Shown here piece by piece: positions 8,783-18,156 of a stretch of DNA of 64,000 bases (position 1 is its first letter; each line of letters opens with the position of its first letter). The DNA is from Blastopirellula sediminis (GTDB lineage Bacteria; Planctomycetota; Planctomycetia; Pirellulales; Pirellulaceae). Below the pieces are notes generated by a model. That model did no database searches. It was not told where the DNA came from and saw nothing but the letters and a program-made list of their open reading frames with translations. The translations under genes and the position numbers were made by a program. The stretch covers positions 3,477,513 to 3,541,512 of the forward strand of contig NZ_JAJKFT010000010.1 of assembly GCF_020966755.1 (NCBI RefSeq), in the 5' to 3' direction.

Positions 8783-9045
8783 GCAGGTAGCGATCGAATC
8801 GGTGTGACGGATACGTGGCAGTGCGATATGCACAGCGTACCGATTAGCGCGAATATTGGGAACATGCTGCTTGCAAGGACGCAAAAACCAGCGGAATTAT
8901 CGAGTTATTTTTTGCGGAAGTCGGCAACCTCCCTGATTGGGAGGCCGAGAAGCGTGAATCGCGTCCTATTTTTTATTGTCAACTTCCTACAAATGGGGCA
9001 GGTTCGTCGGCGTTTTCGAAGCGATCAATTTCGACCGAGCAAATC

Positions 9046-10182
9046 ATGGCAGGAAAACTTTCACGCGTCTTGGTTGTCGATGACTCTGCGCTCATGCGCA
9101 CGCTCATCGCTGACCAGTTGGCTGACGTCGCCGGGATCGAGGTCTGCGGCGAAGCGAGCAATGGTCAGCAGGCCTTGCAGATGCTGAGTCGGCTGCAGCC
9201 TGATGTGATCACGCTGGACGTGCAAATGCCTGGCATGGATGGACTCGAAACGCTCGATCGTCTCCTTGCCATCCGGCCGATTCCGGTGATCATGGTCAGC
9301 GCGATGACCCAACTGGGCGGCGATATCACGCTCGATGCGCTGGAACGAGGTGCGTTCGACTATGTCGCCAAGCCGGCTGGTCTGGCGCAGGCCGAATCCG
9401 TGATGCGCGACGACCTGGTCCGTAAGATTCGCTCGGTCGCCGATACCGACGTCGCCAAAGTGCTGGAAATCCGCCGGGCACGTGCCGAAGCGCGTCGCCA
9501 ACGTCGCGCCGCCGCCGGCATACCGAAAAAGACGATCGCTCCGCCTCCGAAGAAGGTGGAGCCGGTTACGACCAACGACTGGCCCTGCCGATGCATCGCA
9601 ATTGGGATCTCGACCGGCGGACCGCCGGCGCTGACCTCGTTGTTTGAGAATCTCCCGGCCGGGTTGCCGCCGATTGTGATCGTGCAACATATGCCGGAAC
9701 AATTTACCCGTGCATTCGCCAAACGGCTCAACTCGATCTCGCAGGTCGAAGTGAAAGAAGCGGCGAGCGGCGACATGCTGGAACAGGGGCATGCTTACAT
9801 CGCCCAGGGGGGAAAGCATCTTGAGATTCGTCGCCATACCCGGACGCAGACGCGTCTGGAAGTTTTCGACGGCGAGCCGGTCAGTGGACATCGTCCTTCG
9901 GTCGACGTGATGATGCGTTCAGCGGCGAACGTCTTTGGCGACGCCTGCTTGGGGGTCGTGATGACCGGGATGGGACGGGACGGCTCGGATGGATGCAAAG
10001 CGATCCGCGAAGCGGGCGGATACGTTCTGGGCCAGGACGAAGCGAGTTCCGACATCTATGGCATGAATCGGGTCGCGTTCCAGGAAGGGAACGTAGACAA
10101 GCAGTTCGATCTGCAAGACGCCGCCCAGGCGATCATCCGCGAAGCGAAACGACTCCGCAGCGGATTGGCGGCGGCTCGCTAA
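9046..10182 (+). CDS. cheB: Chemotaxis-type protein-glutamate methylesterase CheB
   Basis: This is a 378-residue CheB of standard architecture. The receiver domain (about 5-120) has the acidic pair D12-D13 and phosphoacceptor D58 before VQMPGMDG. The Arg/Ala/Pro-rich linker runs from about 140 to 180. The methylesterase domain has S189 in GISTGGP, H215 in VQHMP and D312 in TGMGRDG, the expected Ser-His-Asp triad. It demethylates or deamidates glutamyl residues of chemoreceptors in response to phosphorylation by CheA. No other chemotaxis gene lies in the window, so it is either a dispersed member of a flagellar system or part of an alternative signalling pathway. It is flanked by metabolic genes on the other strand. 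Confidence 0.93.
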   Translation: MAGKLSRVLVVDDSALMRTLIADQLADVAGIEVCGEASNGQQALQMLSRLQPDVITLDVQMPGMDGLETLDRLLAIRPIPVIMVSAMTQLGGDITLDALERGAFDYVAKPAGLAQAESVMRDDLVRKIRSVADTDVAKVLEIRRARAEARRQRRAAAGIPKKTIAPPPKKVEPVTTNDWPCRCIAIGISTGGPPALTSLFENLPAGLPPIVIVQHMPEQFTRAFAKRLNSISQVEVKEAASGDMLEQGHAYIAQGGKHLEIRRHTRTQTRLEVFDGEPVSGHRPSVDVMMRSAANVFGDACLGVVMTGMGRDGSDGCKAIREAGGYVLGQDEASSDIYGMNRVAFQEGNVDKQFDLQDAAQAIIREAKRLRSGLAAAR

Positions 10183-10189
10183 CGCGAGA

Positions 10190-11362
10190 TTAGCTGCGGT
10201 CCAAGCGAAACGGCGACAGATCAAAGTCGACGTCAACTCCGCGGATCAAGCGGCCAAGCAATACGGCGGTCGCCGGCGAAAGGTGTAGACCGCTCCGAAA
10301 ATGCCCTGCGGCGGCGTAGGCGTTTGCGATCCCTGGCACTGCGCCTATATAAGGTATCCCGTCGATGCTCGCGGGGCGAAGGCCGGCCCAGCTTTGCCGC
10401 ACTTCGGCCGCTTCCAAGCGAGGAACAAGCTGACAGGCGAACTCGCGCAGTTCCCGAGCGATCTCGACCGTCGTCGAGCAGTCAAAGCCCGCCTCTTCTA
10501 CGGTCGAACCGACCAGGACCAGGCCGTCGCGACGAGGAACCAGGTAACGGGGGCCTTCGTTGATTGGCGTCGAAAGAAACCGCACGCCGGCGTCGAGCAG
10601 CAGCATCTGACCCCGAATAGGTTCGATATCAGGGGTCTTCGCGGCGTGCGAAAAACCGACTCTGGCCAACAACGCATCGGTCAAACGCTGCGACCAGGCT
10701 CCGGCGGCGATGCAGTATTGATCGGCCGAGATGCGAGCTTCCGGCGTCCGCACTGCGGTGATCCGATCGCCGGAGAGTTCAAAGTCGATCGCTTCGGCCG
10801 TTTCGACAAAGGCGACTCCTCGCAGAGAGCAGGCCTTTTGCAGCGCTTGCAAATGACGCGGGTTCCGCACGATCGCTTCGTCCGGCAGGTGATACGCGGC
10901 CTTGGCCTTCATTTCGGGCGCCAGATCGGGAAGTCGCGCGTGGAGTTCGTCCGACGTGATGCGCTCGACGGCGATTCCTTCTTCGAGCCATTGGCTGACG
11001 GTGGTGTTCAACGCGGCCGCTTCGCCAACTTTGCGGGCCAGGTAGTAGCCGCCGCACCGTTCGTATTCGTTGTCGATGCCGGTCTCTTCCCGCAGGCGGA
11101 CCGACCACTCAGCATGGAGTTGGTGGCTGAGAGCTCGCAACTGTTCCTGCGGTTCGACCGCCTGGCCGATCGTCGCAGGAGGCAACAGCCCGGCGCCGGC
11201 CCAGGACGCCGCTTTGCCGACTTCCCCTTTGTCGAGGACGGTAACCGTCATGCCGTGCGTCGCCAATTCGTAAGCAAGCGACAGGCCAATCGCCCCGCCG
11301 CCGATGATCAGACATTGGGGGTGAGATGACGAAGCGGGCGTCGGGATCGAGTCAGAATTCAC
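10190..11362 (-). CDS. thiO: Glycine oxidase ThiO-like FAD-dependent amine oxidase
   Basis: The protein of about 390 residues belongs to the D-amino-acid/glycine oxidase (DAO) family. The FAD fold is near the start (CLIIGGGAIGLSLAYEL), followed by AASWAGAGLLPP, typical of ThiO. The C-terminal DAO signature is SWAGLRPASIDGIPYIGAVPG-like (given in part), ending with AAGHFRSGLHLSPATA. Glycine oxidase makes dehydroglycine for the thiazole of thiamine. I place the start at the GTG at 11362, which overlaps the upstream TGA as GTGA. A TTG four codons further up (11374) is the alternative. No other thi gene is adjacent, so a role as a general amino-acid or sarcosine oxidase cannot be excluded. Confidence 0.85.
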   Translation of the reverse strand: MNSDSIPTPASSSHPQCLIIGGGAIGLSLAYELATHGMTVTVLDKGEVGKAASWAGAGLLPPATIGQAVEPQEQLRALSHQLHAEWSVRLREETGIDNEYERCGGYYLARKVGEAAALNTTVSQWLEEGIAVERITSDELHARLPDLAPEMKAKAAYHLPDEAIVRNPRHLQALQKACSLRGVAFVETAEAIDFELSGDRITAVRTPEARISADQYCIAAGAWSQRLTDALLARVGFSHAAKTPDIEPIRGQMLLLDAGVRFLSTPINEGPRYLVPRRDGLVLVGSTVEEAGFDCSTTVEIARELREFACQLVPRLEAAEVRQSWAGLRPASIDGIPYIGAVPGIANAYAAAGHFRSGLHLSPATAVLLGRLIRGVDVDFDLSPFRLDRS

Positions 11363-12033
11363 AGCGGCGGACAATCGGCGAGAATCGTAGTCAGTTCGGT
11401 ATATAGCGTACGCGAGTCGAGGTTGGCGTCGTCCCGAGCCAGGTCAGCGAGCAGGCGTTTCAGATCGGCCCGATTATCGACATCGTACCAAGTTGGGGCC
11501 TGCGATGTTCGCAGGCCGAGCGTTTCGCAGCGGGTCAGCGTTTGCGACAGGACGTCGGAGGTGCTCCAGGCGATATCGGCGAACAATTCTTCGCACGGCG
11601 CTTTCAGCCCTATTAAGTAGTATCCGCCATCTTCAGCCGGGCCGAGGACGACATCATTTTCGCGGAGCAGGTCGAACGCTTGTTGCAGATAGGCGGTCGG
11701 CAGGCTGGGACTATCAGAACCGATCAACAGGGCCCGACTCGCCCCGGCGGAGAACGCAAACCGAAAGAAATGGGCAATCCGGGCGCCGAGGTCGCCGCTC
11801 GTTTGCGGCTCAAGACGCCAGGTGTCGTCGACTTCGCCGGCGAACGCTTCCGCCTGGTCAGGTGGAGAGAAGACCAGGACGCGGTCTTCACCGAGCTTCC
11901 GGAACCTCTGGAGGGAGGTGCGGACCAACTGGTGGTGGACCCTGGCGGCGGCGGATAAACCGATCGTAGCGCCCAGGCGGGTCTTCACTTCGCCGGCTCG
12001 CCAATACTTGGCGAACATGCCGAGAATATCCAT
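11359..12033 (-). CDS. DUF2064/TIGR04282-type glycosyltransferase
   Basis: The 224-residue protein has the pattern of the DUF2064 family (TIGR04282), nucleotide-diphospho-sugar-transferase-like proteins. Its start MFAKYWRAGEVKTRLG contains the family KTRL motif. LLIGSDSPSLP carries the DSP motif, and VVLGPAEDGGYYLIGL is the family hallmark. Some members act in arsenosugar biosynthesis, but no arsenic gene is next to this one. It is followed by thiO with a four-base overlap and preceded by a glutaredoxin gene three bases upstream, so the three form one minus-strand unit. Confidence 0.85.
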   Translation of the reverse strand: MDILGMFAKYWRAGEVKTRLGATIGLSAAARVHHQLVRTSLQRFRKLGEDRVLVFSPPDQAEAFAGEVDDTWRLEPQTSGDLGARIAHFFRFAFSAGASRALLIGSDSPSLPTAYLQQAFDLLRENDVVLGPAEDGGYYLIGLKAPCEELFADIAWSTSDVLSQTLTRCETLGLRTSQAPTWYDVDNRADLKRLLADLARDDANLDSRTLYTELTTILADCPPL

Positions 12034-12036
12034 GGC

Positions 12037-12276
12037 CTAAGCTTCGACCGCGGCCAACAGTCGACGGAGGAGCATTTCGTTTATTTTGCCGCGAAAACGG
12101 ACTTTGCCGTCGATTTCGACGACCGGAATGCAGCACCCGTATTTCTTCGTCAGTTCCGGATCTTCATCGATGTTGACCGGTTCGGGAACGATGCCATAGC
12201 GGAGCAGAATCTGCTCGGCGTCTTCGCACAAATGGCAACCAGGACGGGTAAACAAACGCGTGCGGTAGGTCGTCAT
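12037..12276 (-). CDS. Glutaredoxin-like thiol protein
   Basis: This is a small 79-residue thioredoxin-fold protein with redox site CHLC (residues 14-17, in RPGCHLCED) and a cis-proline strand (CCIPVVEIDG). Extra cysteines lie just before the cis-proline. It belongs to the glutaredoxin-like DUF836 group, which is shorter than classical glutaredoxins. It is the first gene of a minus-strand unit with the DUF2064 protein and ThiO. The 219-bp region upstream separates it from the divergent Ser/Thr kinase gene and must hold both promoters. Confidence 0.85.
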   Translation of the reverse strand: MTTYRTRLFTRPGCHLCEDAEQILLRYGIVPEPVNIDEDPELTKKYGCCIPVVEIDGKVRFRGKINEMLLRRLLAAVEA

Positions 12277-12495
12277 GATTCGCTTCGCGAGGGTGATGTA
12301 TGTTAAGATTCAGATAAGTTGCGAAGGGCTATCTTAAGTTTCTTCCCCAATTTGAACATGAAACCTGAGATAGGCAAATAACCGTACGATTTTGCTAATG
12401 TTAAGCCGAAACGCAATTATTTATACTGCGGGGAACAAGTAACAGACGGATGGCCGGCAGGGGCGACGTCTGATCTCCGATTCCTTGGGCTCGCT

Positions 12496-14187
12496 ATGAG
12501 TAGCATTACTTCCGAACGATTCATCGAACTTGCGGGGCGATCGCAGCTGATCCACCCGACGCAATTTGAAAGCGCCGTAGCTGAACTACGCGCCCAAAAC
12601 GGTGGAGAATTGCCGGAAGATGTGGAAAAGGTCGCCGACTTCTTCGTCGAGAAGAACTTCATTACTACCTGGCACCGCGAGAAGATCCTGCAAGGTAAGT
12701 ACAAAGGCTTTTTCCTCTCGAAATACAAGCTGCTAGGCCACTTAGGGACCGGCGGCATGAGCAGCGTCTACCTGGGCGAGCATACGGTGATGCAGCGCAA
12801 GGTAGCGATCAAGGTGCTGCCGCGAAACCGAGTGAAGGATTCGTCTTATCTAGGACGATTCCACCTCGAAGCGCAAGCCGCCGCTCAACTCGACCATCCA
12901 AACATCGTTCGCGCCTTTGACGTCGACAACGAAGGGGATACCCATTACATCGTGATGGAGTATGTCCCGGGGTGCGATTTGCAGGTTCTGGTCCGGGAAA
13001 AAGGGCCGCTCGAAGTCGAAACGGCCGCTGACTACATCGCTCAGGCGGCCGATGCGCTGGAGCATGCCCACCAGAGGGGGCTGATCCACCGCGACATTAA
13101 GCCGGCCAACTTGCTGCTGGACAACACCGGCGTGGTCAAAGTCCTCGACATGGGGCTGGCTCGTTTTACCAGAGACGATGCGACGTCGTTGACCATCGCC
13201 AACCAGGAAAGCGTCTTGGGAACGGCCGACTATCTGTCGCCGGAACAAGCGGTTAACAGTCACAAAGTGGATGGTCGAGCCGACCTTTATAGTCTCGGCT
13301 GCTCTCTCTATTTCCTGCTGGTCGGCCATCCGCCGTTTCCGGACGGCAGCCTGGCTCAGCGAATCGCCAAACATCAGACAATTCCTCCGGAGAAGATTCG
13401 GAAGCTTCGCCCCAATTGTCCGGCTTCGCTCGCCAAGATCTGCGAGAAGCTGATGATGAAGAAGCCGGAGCAGCGGTATCAATCGGCCAAAGAGGTTGCC
13501 GAAGCCCTCCGCAACTGGCTGCAACAACGCCGCAGCGGCGCCGACGAAGAACTGACCGCCGTCGGCGACGAAATCGAACTGCGACAAGTTCGTGCCGAGG
13601 GAGAAAAGTCGGGCGTTATTGTTCCTCCGTCGATGCCGCGGGTCGCAGAACTGCTGGAAGAGCCGGGCGACGGGAATTCAGGACTTCTCAATTCTGAGAC
13701 GGTTCGCGGGCAACGAGTCGAGACCGACCCCGGATTTTCCGGCGGAAGTAACAGCAAGCCGTTGCCGGTGGCGCGGGCGTTGGACGACGATCTCCTCTCC
13801 TCGATGTCCGATCCTGGCGCGAGCGGGGTCTTAGATATTAGTATCGCGGATCCGTTGATCTCCCCAGCCGAAAGTGCCGGCGGGCCGACGTTGATTTCTC
13901 GCGAGACGCTGCAGAATCGCGTCAATGAGAAGGAAGCGGCGCGAGAAAAGAAGTCGCGAGCGCGTTCGCGCGGCAACAGCGGGATGGACTTCAACTTCGC
14001 TGGCATTCCCGCATTCATCTGGATTGCGATCGGGCTTCTCTTCCTTTTGATCGGCGTGCTGCTAGTTCTGATGATGCAGAAGATCGAAGAGGATGAAGCT
14101 CCGCCGGCTGCGCCCAAGATGGGCTTCGAAACGTCGAGCGTTGATTCTCCGCTCTATCCCAGTTGCCTCGTAAATCGGGTTTCTTGA
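12496..14187 (+). CDS. Membrane-anchored Ser/Thr protein kinase (Hanks type)
   Basis: The 563-residue kinase begins with a segment of about 75 residues often seen in planctomycete kinases. The catalytic domain follows (about 78-345): glycine loop LGTGGMSSVYLG, ATP-binding lysine K106 in VAIKVLP, catalytic D200 in HRDIKPANLL, and D218 in DMG (a variant of DFG). SPEQA and GRADLYSLGC complete the C-lobe. After a disordered region, one membrane helix lies near 505-530 (FIWIAIGLLFLLIGVLLVL), leaving only a short external tail. There is no sensor domain such as PASTA. It is expressed divergently from the glutaredoxin gene. Targets cannot be inferred from neighbours. Confidence 0.92.
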   Translation: MSSITSERFIELAGRSQLIHPTQFESAVAELRAQNGGELPEDVEKVADFFVEKNFITTWHREKILQGKYKGFFLSKYKLLGHLGTGGMSSVYLGEHTVMQRKVAIKVLPRNRVKDSSYLGRFHLEAQAAAQLDHPNIVRAFDVDNEGDTHYIVMEYVPGCDLQVLVREKGPLEVETAADYIAQAADALEHAHQRGLIHRDIKPANLLLDNTGVVKVLDMGLARFTRDDATSLTIANQESVLGTADYLSPEQAVNSHKVDGRADLYSLGCSLYFLLVGHPPFPDGSLAQRIAKHQTIPPEKIRKLRPNCPASLAKICEKLMMKKPEQRYQSAKEVAEALRNWLQQRRSGADEELTAVGDEIELRQVRAEGEKSGVIVPPSMPRVAELLEEPGDGNSGLLNSETVRGQRVETDPGFSGGSNSKPLPVARALDDDLLSSMSDPGASGVLDISIADPLISPAESAGGPTLISRETLQNRVNEKEAAREKKSRARSRGNSGMDFNFAGIPAFIWIAIGLLFLLIGVLLVLMMQKIEEDEAPPAAPKMGFETSSVDSPLYPSCLVNRVS

Positions 14188-14471
14188 TACCTCGGTTGGG
14201 GGTCTTTTGCGGACGCTTTTCTGGGCGATGTTGGCCGCCTGGGGCCAGGAATCCGGCTGTCCTGTTCGCTGTAAGTTGTTTTCTATATGCAACTTATGCA
14301 TATTGCTTGAAATCGTGGTCGCTGTCCACGTACCATAGGTGAGTCGAACCGCAGGGACGCTAACGACCAAGTCGGCGTCGCCGCGATCAGCCTGATCGAG
14401 CACGCCAAGCGATCCCAATTTCGTTCGTCGAGACCTTCAACGAACGTCGTTCCGTTTCAAAAGTCAGACGC

Positions 14472-15179
14472 ATGGCGCGACAAAATCACAACAAGCTGAT
14501 TCGAGCGAAGACGAAGCGCGTCGCGATTCCGCGCGACTTTCGTACCGTCGGTCAACTTGGCAAGCGCGGTCGTGGCGAAATGGGACGAGCCAGCGAAGAT
14601 GGTTTCTCACCGCCGGAAGATTGGCACGAACCGCAGGGCGATACCGGAACCAGTTATCGCGTGGTGGCGCAAGATCCCGGCGAAGGTTTCATCCACGTCG
14701 TAACCGAGCAAGACATCCGTGATCGATTGGCGCAGCTGCCGGCGTGGATGATCGAACCGCTCGAAGTCGTTCAGCTAAGTTGCTTGACTCGTAAGAAGTT
14801 AAGCTATCCGTGCTACGGCATGCAGTGGGGCTCGGCTCTCTACCTGTATCCGATGGTTGAGGAGTTGATCGAGTACTTCTACGCCCCGCCCCGCCCTGCT
14901 CAAGTGGTGGAAGCCAAGATGTATGGGGCGACTTGGGAAGGTGGCGACGACGGCGAGTGGCGACTGGTCTGGACGAAGGATGCGATTCGCGACTTCTACC
15001 TGAACAACGTCCTGATCCATGAGTTGGGGCATCTCCTCGATAACCGCAACACGAGCTACGTCGACCGCGAACGGTACGCCGAGTGGTTCGCCATCGAATA
15101 TGGTTATCGCCCGACGCGACGCGAGTCGTTGGCGGCTCAAGCGGCGAAAAAGGTCGTACGACGTCATCATTCGAGCTAA
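14472..15179 (+). CDS. Putative zinc metalloprotease-like protein (HELGH)
   Basis: This 235-residue soluble protein has a basic N-terminus and no signal peptide. The motif HELGH at 183-187, with a later Glu in ERYAEWFA (E204), fits a gluzincin-type zinc site. The domain around it (FYLNNVLIHELGHLLDNRN) looks like small proteins with a metallopeptidase fold. The rest has no recognisable family features. It sits alone between the Ser/Thr kinase and the cytochrome gene on the same strand, with 284 bp upstream in which I see no gene. Peptidase activity is an inference from the motif only. Confidence 0.65.
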   Translation: MARQNHNKLIRAKTKRVAIPRDFRTVGQLGKRGRGEMGRASEDGFSPPEDWHEPQGDTGTSYRVVAQDPGEGFIHVVTEQDIRDRLAQLPAWMIEPLEVVQLSCLTRKKLSYPCYGMQWGSALYLYPMVEELIEYFYAPPRPAQVVEAKMYGATWEGGDDGEWRLVWTKDAIRDFYLNNVLIHELGHLLDNRNTSYVDRERYAEWFAIEYGYRPTRRESLAAQAAKKVVRRHHSS

Positions 15180-15327
15180 TGCGTCTCGAATTGACGAATT
15201 GCAATCGCCGAGGCTGCAATTTCTGAGTACAACGGGAGCTTGGCTTCGCTTCGGAGAAGTCTGCAGGGATGCTTTCCGACCTTCCTGCCTGAAACGTCTA
15301 GTCAAGTTTGCTGTAAAAGGGGCCGAG

Positions 15328-17235
15328 ATGAGAGCCTTTCACCTTTTCGCGAAGTTCGCGGCCTGTGCCGCTTTAGCGGCGGTGCTGCTGACGCCTTGGA
15401 CGGCCGAAGCGGCCCCCACCGATGAGCAGCGGAACGAAGTTCGCGATTTGAAGGTCGAAATCCGCAAGGCGTCCAACTTCCTGAAGCAAGGGAAAGTCGC
15501 CGAATCGACCCAAACGGTCAAACTGATCATCGAACGGCTGAAGAAGCTGGAAGGGGTCGACCCGGAACTGCAGGAATCGGTCGATCAACTCTTTGAGTCG
15601 CTCGCCCCGGCCCATGCCTTCCTGGAACTGGAAGGGGTGACCCTGCCGAGAATGCGCAACGCCGCGGTCGTCGAATCGACGCAGATGATGCCGGCTCCGG
15701 CGCCGGGAACTCCGGCTCCTCCGGCCAGCACGTTGCCGACGATGTTTCCGGCCGCCAATCTCAGCTTCACCAAGCATATCGCGCCGATCATCGTCGCTCG
15801 CTGCGGCAACTGTCACGTGAATCAGGCCCGCGGCCAATTCAGCTCGTCCAGCTACGAAGTGCTGATGAAAGGCCCGGCCGAAGGGGTTGTGATCTTCCCT
15901 GGTCAGGATGGAAGTCGTTTCGTCGAAGTGATCGAGACCGGCGACATGCCGCGCGGCGGCCAGCGGGTTACGCCGGCCGAACTGACCGCGCTGAAGACCT
16001 GGATCAAGGAAGGCGCCAAGTTCGACGGTACTGATCCGAAAGCGAATCTCTCGATGCTCGCTCCCGGCGCCGCTCCGATGCCGATGCCCCGGTTGGAAGT
16101 CGCCAGCGCCAGCGGCAACGAGAAGGTCAGCTTCGGGCGCGACATCGCGCCGGTGCTGCTCGAACGCTGCACCAGCTGCCACAACCAGCAAAACAATCCG
16201 GGCAACTTCAGCCTGGCCAGCTTTCAGACGATGCTCCGCGGCGGCGACAGCGGCGCTCCGCTCTCGCCCGGCAAGCCGAACGAAAGCTTGATGATCCAGT
16301 TGTTCAAAGCTCCGGCGCCTGATCGGATGCCGCGTAACGGTCCGCCGCTGACCGATCAGCAGATCAAGAACTTTGAAACCTGGATTGCCGAGGGCGCCAA
16401 GTTCGACGGCGATGCACCGACTTCGTCGATCCAGCGAATCGCCGCCTACGCGTTCGCCAAGAATGCGACGCATGACGAACTGGCGAAGACTCGGGAAGCT
16501 TCGAGCAAGTCGAAGATTCAGCTCGGGCTTCCCGGCGTCGCAATGTCGACCTCGGATCGCAAGGACCTCTTTGTGATGGGCGCCTTGGGACAAGACGCGA
16601 ACGATGAGTTCGCTGATCAGGCCGAAAAGGTGGCCGACGACGTCCGCCGCATTTTGAAGGCTCCGTCAGGGCAACCGCTGGTCAAAGGTCGCATCACCCT
16701 CTTCCTGGTGAAAGCGAAGTATGACTACAACGAATTCAGTAAGATGGTCGAACGTCGCGACGTTCCGCCGCAATGGCAAGGGCACTACTGGTACGATGTG
16801 ACCGACGCGTACGGCATGGTGCAGTTGCCGGCCAATGACGCGTTTAGCCTTGATGCGATGTTCGCTCAGGTGATTGCGAGCAATTATGTGGCCAGTCTCG
16901 ACGCTCCTGATTGGTTCGCCGATGGCGTCGGCCGGGTGGTCGCTTCGCGCGTCTCCGGTAAAGATCCGCGCGTCGTCGACTGGGGGAACCAACTGCAATC
17001 GGCAGTCGGCGCGATGAAGAAGCCGGAAGACTTCGTCGAGATGAAGCTCGCGCCCGATCAGAACGGCGTCGTCAGCTACGCGTTCCTGAAATCGCTGATG
17101 GGAAAGAGTCAGCAGTTTGATGCACTGATGCAGGCCCTGCGAAAAGGAACGCCGTTTGAACCTGCGTTTGCCGCCGCTTATGGTAAGCCGCCGGCGGATG
17201 TCGCCAAGGCGTGGGTCGCATCGGGCGGTCGTTAA
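15328..17235 (+). CDS. Exported two-haem cytochrome c protein with degenerate peptidase-like tail
   Basis: The 635-residue protein has a signal peptide (about 1-29, ending TAEA), a helical segment to about 110, and two tandem planctomycete-type cytochrome c domains. The haem motifs are CGNCH (C159, C162, H163) and CTSCH (C281, C284, H285). Each domain ends with a GAKFDG segment. The C-terminal 240 residues resemble a gluzincin peptidase-MA-like domain (APDWFADGVGRVVASR), but the usual HExxH position reads FAQVIASNYV, so no zinc site is expected. The start at 15328 is set by the signal peptide; upstream in-frame codons look non-coding. A periplasmic electron-transfer or binding role is likely. 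Confidence 0.8.
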   Translation: MRAFHLFAKFAACAALAAVLLTPWTAEAAPTDEQRNEVRDLKVEIRKASNFLKQGKVAESTQTVKLIIERLKKLEGVDPELQESVDQLFESLAPAHAFLELEGVTLPRMRNAAVVESTQMMPAPAPGTPAPPASTLPTMFPAANLSFTKHIAPIIVARCGNCHVNQARGQFSSSSYEVLMKGPAEGVVIFPGQDGSRFVEVIETGDMPRGGQRVTPAELTALKTWIKEGAKFDGTDPKANLSMLAPGAAPMPMPRLEVASASGNEKVSFGRDIAPVLLERCTSCHNQQNNPGNFSLASFQTMLRGGDSGAPLSPGKPNESLMIQLFKAPAPDRMPRNGPPLTDQQIKNFETWIAEGAKFDGDAPTSSIQRIAAYAFAKNATHDELAKTREASSKSKIQLGLPGVAMSTSDRKDLFVMGALGQDANDEFADQAEKVADDVRRILKAPSGQPLVKGRITLFLVKAKYDYNEFSKMVERRDVPPQWQGHYWYDVTDAYGMVQLPANDAFSLDAMFAQVIASNYVASLDAPDWFADGVGRVVASRVSGKDPRVVDWGNQLQSAVGAMKKPEDFVEMKLAPDQNGVVSYAFLKSLMGKSQQFDALMQALRKGTPFEPAFAAAYGKPPADVAKAWVASGGR

Positions 17236-17265
17236 GCGACCGACTCGCAAAGTAGAGTTTTGGAA

Positions 17266-18141
17266 TCAAGCCGTCGCTTTATGCGGCGGCTTGGTTTTTG
17301 CGCGGACGTTATGCGGCGCGGGAGGCCACGGGCTGGAAGCCTCGGCGGCGGTCTCCATCTCCTGTGCGACACGGTCTTTCCATCGACTCGACAAAAAGTA
17401 TTCGCGATAGATCAGCGCCAGATCGCCGATCGCCAGCAGGAAATGTCGCGCCTTCAGTTTCGAGCCGGGGATCTCACGCCATGACTCCAGCGGCAGTTCG
17501 TAGATCGAACTGCGAGCCGCCTGACGATCGCCGGCGACGCGGAGTCGGGCGAAGACTTCCACGTCAAAGATCCAGCGTGACAGAAAGGGAGTCGCGAACA
17601 GGAAGCGGGCCAGATCGTTGTTGCGGATCAGCTTGGCGCCGCATTGCGTGTCGGCGATTGAGATGCCGAGCAGCGTCGAAGCGACGCGAGCGAATCCGCT
17701 GCCGATGAAACGACGAATCGGTTTGCGCTCGATCACGTGTCCTGCCAGCGGTAAACGAACGCCGATCGCCATCTGCATCTCGGGGCGACGCGTGAGGGCG
17801 TCTTGTAAACGGCGACATTCGGCGAGCGGCGTCGCCAGGTCAGCGTCGAGAAAGCCGACGTACTCGGCGTCCTGCTCGAGCGCTTGAAGCATGCCGATGC
17901 GAACCGCTTCCGCCTTCCCTTGGTTCTGCGGCAGGTCGATCGCAGCGAAGCGTTCCGGCTGACGATCGGCGAACTGATGCAAAAGTTCGCTCGTTCCGTC
18001 GCGGCTGCCGTCGTTGACGAACAGAAAGTCAATGTCCGGATTGGCGGCGGCGAACGCGGCGAATGCCGCGAGATCGATGCGATCCGCTTCGTTGTAGCAC
18101 GGGATGACGAATAGGGACTTCGGCACGCGTTCAGTCAGCAA
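17266..18141 (-). CDS. Family 2 glycosyltransferase, dolichyl-phosphate-sugar-synthase-like
   Basis: The 291-residue GT2 enzyme has a GT-A fold. It shows FVIPCYNEADRI, the nucleotide-binding FVNDGSRDGTSE, the lysine-containing NQGKAEAVRIGM and the catalytic DADLATP (DxD-like). DTQCGAKLI is diagnostic of the ALG5/DPM1-like branch. There is no C-terminal membrane anchor. It lies 15 bp after the GT39 gene on the same strand. Together they suggest that this enzyme loads a sugar onto a polyprenyl phosphate that the GT39 protein then uses. The start codon appears to be TTG (18141) with weak ribosome-binding sequence. A GTG five codons later is an alternative. Confidence 0.88.
   Translation of the reverse strand: MLTERVPKSLFVIPCYNEADRIDLAAFAAFAAANPDIDFLFVNDGSRDGTSELLHQFADRQPERFAAIDLPQNQGKAEAVRIGMLQALEQDAEYVGFLDADLATPLAECRRLQDALTRRPEMQMAIGVRLPLAGHVIERKPIRRFIGSGFARVASTLLGISIADTQCGAKLIRNNDLARFLFATPFLSRWIFDVEVFARLRVAGDRQAARSSIYELPLESWREIPGSKLKARHFLLAIGDLALIYREYFLSSRWKDRVAQEMETAAEASSPWPPAPHNVRAKTKPPHKATA
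17267..17299 (+). terminator. Rho-independent terminator after the cytochrome gene
   Basis: An 11-bp stem (17267-17277 with 17283-17293, one G-T pair) has a five-base loop and a run of five T. It lies 31 bp after the cytochrome stop codon and overlaps the end of the convergent GT2 gene, so it may serve both strands. Confidence 0.6.
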
Positions 18142-18156
18142 TCTAGGGGAATGTCG

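Noticed and set aside
8930-8946. Short hairpin (CCTCCC/GGGAGG) between the oxidoreductase and cheB genes
   Set aside because: The stem is only about six base pairs without a T run, so I would not call it a terminator or regulator.
14188-14471. Search for tRNA or small-RNA genes in this and other gaps
   Set aside because: I found no cloverleaf with matching arms, TTC loop or CCA-type end in any gap.
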